Below are positions 13,972-16,378 of a DNA stretch of 16,378 bases, one piece after another. The stretch is from Fimbriimonadales bacterium (GTDB lineage: Bacteria > Armatimonadota > Fimbriimonadia > Fimbriimonadales > ATM1). The position numbers and the translations under genes are program-made. Under the pieces are notes generated by a model. That model saw nothing but the letters and a program-made list of their open reading frames with translations. It was not told the origin of the DNA and ran no database searches. Position 1 is the first letter of the stretch; each line of letters starts with the position of its first letter. Location: NCBI GenBank assembly GCA_025922995.1, contig JAICGT010000002.1, forward strand, positions 1 to 16,378. Reading direction: 5' to 3'.

Positions 13972-15495
13972 TTAACCGCCGAACAGTTCCGAGCGAAATT
14001 GCCTTGCTCTTTGCATTGCCTCCGAATCGCCGGAGGCATCCGCATGTTGAATCGCAACTTGCGAATAGTAATCGGCTGTGCGCGGATCACCCAAGTTGGC
14101 GGCTTCTCGGGCCATCATCATGGCAGTCCGCGAAGCCTCGATCGCGACAACTGCGGCATTCTCGTGCGTCGGTGCCGTTTCCCCCGCCTGTTCGAACGAG
14201 TCTAGGGCTTGGCCGAGGATCTCGAATCTCCGATAAGGATCGAACAGGCCCAGGGCCTCATTCCGCAGTCCCACCGCGCGATCCACTAGGGCCTGCGTGG
14301 CGATCATCGCCTCTTTCGCCCTCTCCTTCGCAAGCGTCATCTCGCTAAGCTGCGCAACCCCCACGAATGCGAGAGCGGCGAAAGCTCCGCCGATGACAAT
14401 CACCCAAAACGTACGCCAGATAAAAGTGGAGACCGCCGCCGGCAACAAAGGCTTTGGCGGGGGCGGCGCTGCCCAACCGGGCGGAAACGGCGGCAGCATC
14501 ACTTGCTGATATTGGGCGGGCGGCTGGCCACCTCCGTACGGCTGGCCGTAAGGCGATCCGGTCGCAACGGGCTGATGGGAAGGCAGCGGGGGCGGAGCGT
14601 ACTGTCCTCCCATCGGAGGTGGTCCGTAGGGGCTAGGCTGATAGACGCTCGGCTGCTGAGTTATTTGAGGAGGCTCCGGCTGGGTCATCTCCGCCTTCAG
14701 GGCGGCAGCCATTTCCTTGGCAGAGTGATACCGATTCGCAGGCTGCTTGTCCAGTGATTTTCGCAGAATCTGTACGACGCCATACGCCACGCCTTGCGGA
14801 TCTGGTGGCTGCGCGTGCGTAATCGCGTGTGAAATCGAAACGACGTTGTCACCCGTAAACGGCTTTGCACCTGTCAGCGCCTCGTAGAGAATGATGCCCG
14901 TGCTGAACACGTCGGTTCGAGCGTCGATCTCCTTGCCAACGACCTGCTCCGGACTCATGTAGCTCGGCGTACCGAAAATCTGGCCGTCGATCGTCAGAGT
15001 CGGCTCGAAAGTCAGGCGGGCGATCCCGAAGTCCGTCAATTTCACCCTGCCGTCGGGCAGCAGTTGGATGTTCTCCGGCTTAACGTCGCGGTGGATCACG
15101 CCATGGTCATGGGCGTACTGGAGACCGGTCAGGACTTGAATCGCGATGTCCACCGCGTCCGTCGTGTCCAGCTTCCCCTCGACATCGAGCCGCTGACGAA
15201 GGTTGTTGCCCTCGAGATACTCCATGGCGATGTACGGCCTTCCGTTGTCCTCGCCCACCTCGAAGATCGTCACGATGTTGGGATGTGAGAGCGATCCGGC
15301 AGCCTTCGCCTCACGGCTGAAGCGAGCCCGGCGCTCCTTGATCTGCTTGGCACCAATGCCGGACGGCATGTTGAGCTCCTTCAAAGCGACGCGACGGTTC
15401 ATCGCGGGGTCGTACGCTTCGTAGACTATGTCGTTGCTGCGTGCGATCTCGCGGATGATTTGGTATTTGCCGAGCGTTCCCGAACCGGTACTCAT
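13972..15495 (-). CDS. Hanks-type Ser/Thr protein kinase with one TM and helical extracytoplasmic domain
   Basis: A 507-residue transmembrane kinase. Kinase domain about 10-268: K39 in VALKE, E62 in the C-helix, HRDVKPEN (135-142), DFG (155-157), GTPSYMSPE (175-183) activation segment end, D195-F197 and R255. The loop at 16-24 reads E-I-A-R-S-N-D-I-V, with none of the glycines of the usual GxGxxG. A Pro/Gln/Tyr/Gly-rich flexible linker follows (about 272-350, with repeated SPYG/QPYGG units), then a TM helix (about 362-383), then an Ala/Glu-rich helical domain to 507 resembling TPR-like repeats. There are no PASTA repeats. It is probably the first gene of an operon with the two flavoproteins downstream (12-nt gap). 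The ATG has no Shine-Dalgarno site; a TATCCT lies 11 nt before it, implying a leader of only a few bases. Confidence 0.93.
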   Translation of the reverse strand: MSTGSGTLGKYQIIREIARSNDIVYEAYDPAMNRRVALKELNMPSGIGAKQIKERRARFSREAKAAGSLSHPNIVTIFEVGEDNGRPYIAMEYLEGNNLRQRLDVEGKLDTTDAVDIAIQVLTGLQYAHDHGVIHRDVKPENIQLLPDGRVKLTDFGIARLTFEPTLTIDGQIFGTPSYMSPEQVVGKEIDARTDVFSTGIILYEALTGAKPFTGDNVVSISHAITHAQPPDPQGVAYGVVQILRKSLDKQPANRYHSAKEMAAALKAEMTQPEPPQITQQPSVYQPSPYGPPPMGGQYAPPPLPSHQPVATGSPYGQPYGGGQPPAQYQQVMLPPFPPGWAAPPPPKPLLPAAVSTFIWRTFWVIVIGGAFAALAFVGVAQLSEMTLAKERAKEAMIATQALVDRAVGLRNEALGLFDPYRRFEILGQALDSFEQAGETAPTHENAAVVAIEASRTAMMMAREAANLGDPRTADYYSQVAIQHADASGDSEAMQRARQFRSELFGG

Positions 15496-15580
15496 TCGCT
15501 GTTAATAGGATAGACGGTCGGGGCGATGGGGTTCCAGGTTTCCACGGTTAAATTTTTGCGGCCGGCGGTATCCTCTCATA
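15496..15580. promoter_or_regulatory. Divergent promoter region, kinase versus secreted protein
   Basis: An 85-base gap holding two opposed starts. Plus strand: TATCCT at 15569-15574 ends 6 nt before ATG 15581, with no Shine-Dalgarno site, suggesting a leaderless transcript. Minus strand: another TATCCT (15507-15512) lies 11 nt before the kinase ATG, predicting a leader of a few bases. Neither has a convincing -35. Two divergent -10 hexamers of identical sequence within one small gap are notable. Confidence 0.4.
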
Positions 15581-16378
15581 ATGAAGAGGATCTTGATCGG
15601 GACATTGCTCGGCATGTCGGCCCTGAGCTTCTGCCAGTTGAGCTACTTCGAGGACTTCAACGACGGCAAAGCTCAGGGCTGGGCGAGCGACCAAGGCATT
15701 TGGCAAGTGGAGAACTTTTACTACCACGGCGTCGGTCAGTTGGTCAATAATCGCTATGAGAATGTTGCATACGTAGAGACCTTTGGCGGTGAGCACGTTT
15801 CCATTGAGGCAGACATGCATACGGATGCGGGGTTTGACAACGTGAATAAAATGCTGGTTGCCCGATATCAGGACCCTGGCAACTACCTGATATTTAATTT
15901 TATCGCGGCGTCGAGGAATTTCTTTGTGGTCGCACAAGTGGTGAACGGGGTTGGGGCGCGGCTTATCCCTGAATTCACATACCCCCTGCCGAATCACAAT
16001 CAAACAGAGTGGCGTCATTGCCGCATCGACCTAGACGGAACACGAGTTATCGCTTATTTCGAGGGCGGTGAAGTATTTAACGCGCACATTCCTTCGATTG
16101 TTGTACGGCCGGGCGTCGTCGGGGTAATGACGTTCGCCACGCCCACGGGTGGAAACGAAGAGTTGTTCGTTGACAATTATCGGGCTGGTTACTTCGACTA
16201 TACGCCGATCGCAAACGTGACTGTCAATCCGGGCATCATCAATTCAGGGAACAGGAACTCAATAGCTGAGCCGGACGGGAGTTTTCTGATTCTGCGTCCC
16301 GGACCGGTTTTGAGCAGCACCCTGCCCCCTGTCAAGGCTAAGTTCACGGGAACCAGCCAGGTACTGATGCCTACTGAA
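15581..16378 (+). CDS. Secreted beta-sandwich (LamG/ConA-like) protein, 3' end beyond window
   Basis: An open frame of 266 codons with no stop, running exactly to the last base, so the protein is incomplete. Residues 1-18 are a Sec signal peptide (MKRILIGTLLGMSALSFC) with uncertain cleavage. About 21-205 look like a jelly-roll domain: opening EDFNDGKAQGW (24-34), W41 Q-V-E-N, then E-x-x-V-x-I-E-A-D-M (69-79), M-L-V-A-R-Y-x-D-P-G-N-Y (91-102), W-R-x-C-R-I-D-L-D-G (144-153), and G-V-V-G-V-M-T-F (178-185) with F-V-D-N-Y (196-200). This order of strands is typical of LamG/DUF1080-like concanavalin-fold domains that often bind sugars. After about 208 a different Asn/Pro/Ser-rich region begins. I cannot name a ligand. 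No Shine-Dalgarno site is present. Confidence 0.8.
   Translation, partial: MKRILIGTLLGMSALSFCQLSYFEDFNDGKAQGWASDQGIWQVENFYYHGVGQLVNNRYENVAYVETFGGEHVSIEADMHTDAGFDNVNKMLVARYQDPGNYLIFNFIAASRNFFVVAQVVNGVGARLIPEFTYPLPNHNQTEWRHCRIDLDGTRVIAYFEGGEVFNAHIPSIVVRPGVVGVMTFATPTGGNEELFVDNYRAGYFDYTPIANVTVNPGIINSGNRNSIAEPDGSFLILRPGPVLSSTLPPVKAKFTGTSQVLMPTE

Noticed and set aside
14490..14700. Repeated Pro/Gly/Tyr codons in the kinase gene as a tandem DNA repeat
   Set aside because: The repetition is at protein level in a flexible linker; the DNA units are too degenerate to be a mobile or CRISPR-like repeat.
13972..15495. Kinase, TPR and FtsH neighbourhood as a novel defence island
   Set aside because: No nuclease, helicase, toxin, reverse transcriptase or mobile genes; the surrounding genes are metabolic and housekeeping.

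Overview
The window reads as a compact, mostly chromosomal and housekeeping stretch of a free-living bacterium with moderately high GC (high fifties percent by eye), with very short intergenic gaps and several overlapping gene ends. Bacterial signatures include nadK, pheA, tilS, ftsH, a tRNA-His with encoded CCA, Shine-Dalgarno sites, TATAAT boxes and one classical Rho-independent terminator. No phage, transposon, integrase, rRNA or CRISPR sequence is visible. The mix of a Hanks-type kinase with an unusual nucleotide loop, small TPR proteins, secreted beta-sandwich proteins and several starts without a Shine-Dalgarno site suggests a little-studied phylum. Armatimonadota (Fimbriimonas-like) is my best guess, but it rests on general resemblance only and is low confidence.

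Layout. 1-212: non-coding tail downstream of nadK. 213-2532 (minus): a secreted TPR protein followed directly by NAD kinase. 2533-2705: divergent promoter region with a TATAAT box bracketed by an inverted repeat. 2706-3956 (plus): membrane-anchored M48 metallopeptidase and a DinB-fold protein, abutting without a gap. 4044-4352 (plus): a 102-residue single-pass membrane protein with a Pro/Thr/Gly tail, followed by a strong terminator at 4372-4404. 4422-6490 (plus): a CHMI-type tautomerase translationally coupled (ATGA) to a GH127 glycosidase. 6459-8005 (minus): bifunctional pheA (P-protein), then a DUF302 protein whose 3' end overlaps the GH127 gene. 8048-11943 (plus): tRNA-His, tilS, ftsH and a small TPR gene; tilS-ftsH proximity is conserved in many bacteria. 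11927-15495 (minus): Hanks-type Ser/Thr kinase, ferredoxin/flavodoxin-NADP reductase-like flavoprotein and sarcosine-oxidase-like flavoprotein, apparently one operon. 15581-16378 (plus): 5' part of a secreted beta-sandwich (LamG/ConA-like) protein that runs off the window.

Functional reading. Most genes are core metabolism or quality control: NADP supply (nadK), phenylalanine synthesis (pheA), AUA decoding (tilS) and membrane proteolysis (ftsH, M48). The less ordinary parts are the kinase-flavoprotein operon, the tautomerase/GH127 pair, the operator-like repeats around the M48 promoter, the structured ftsH leader with a TTG start, and three genes in which a -10-like TANNNT hexamer ends exactly 6 nt before ATG, suggesting leaderless transcripts. 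I found no evidence of a wholly new defence or mobile system.
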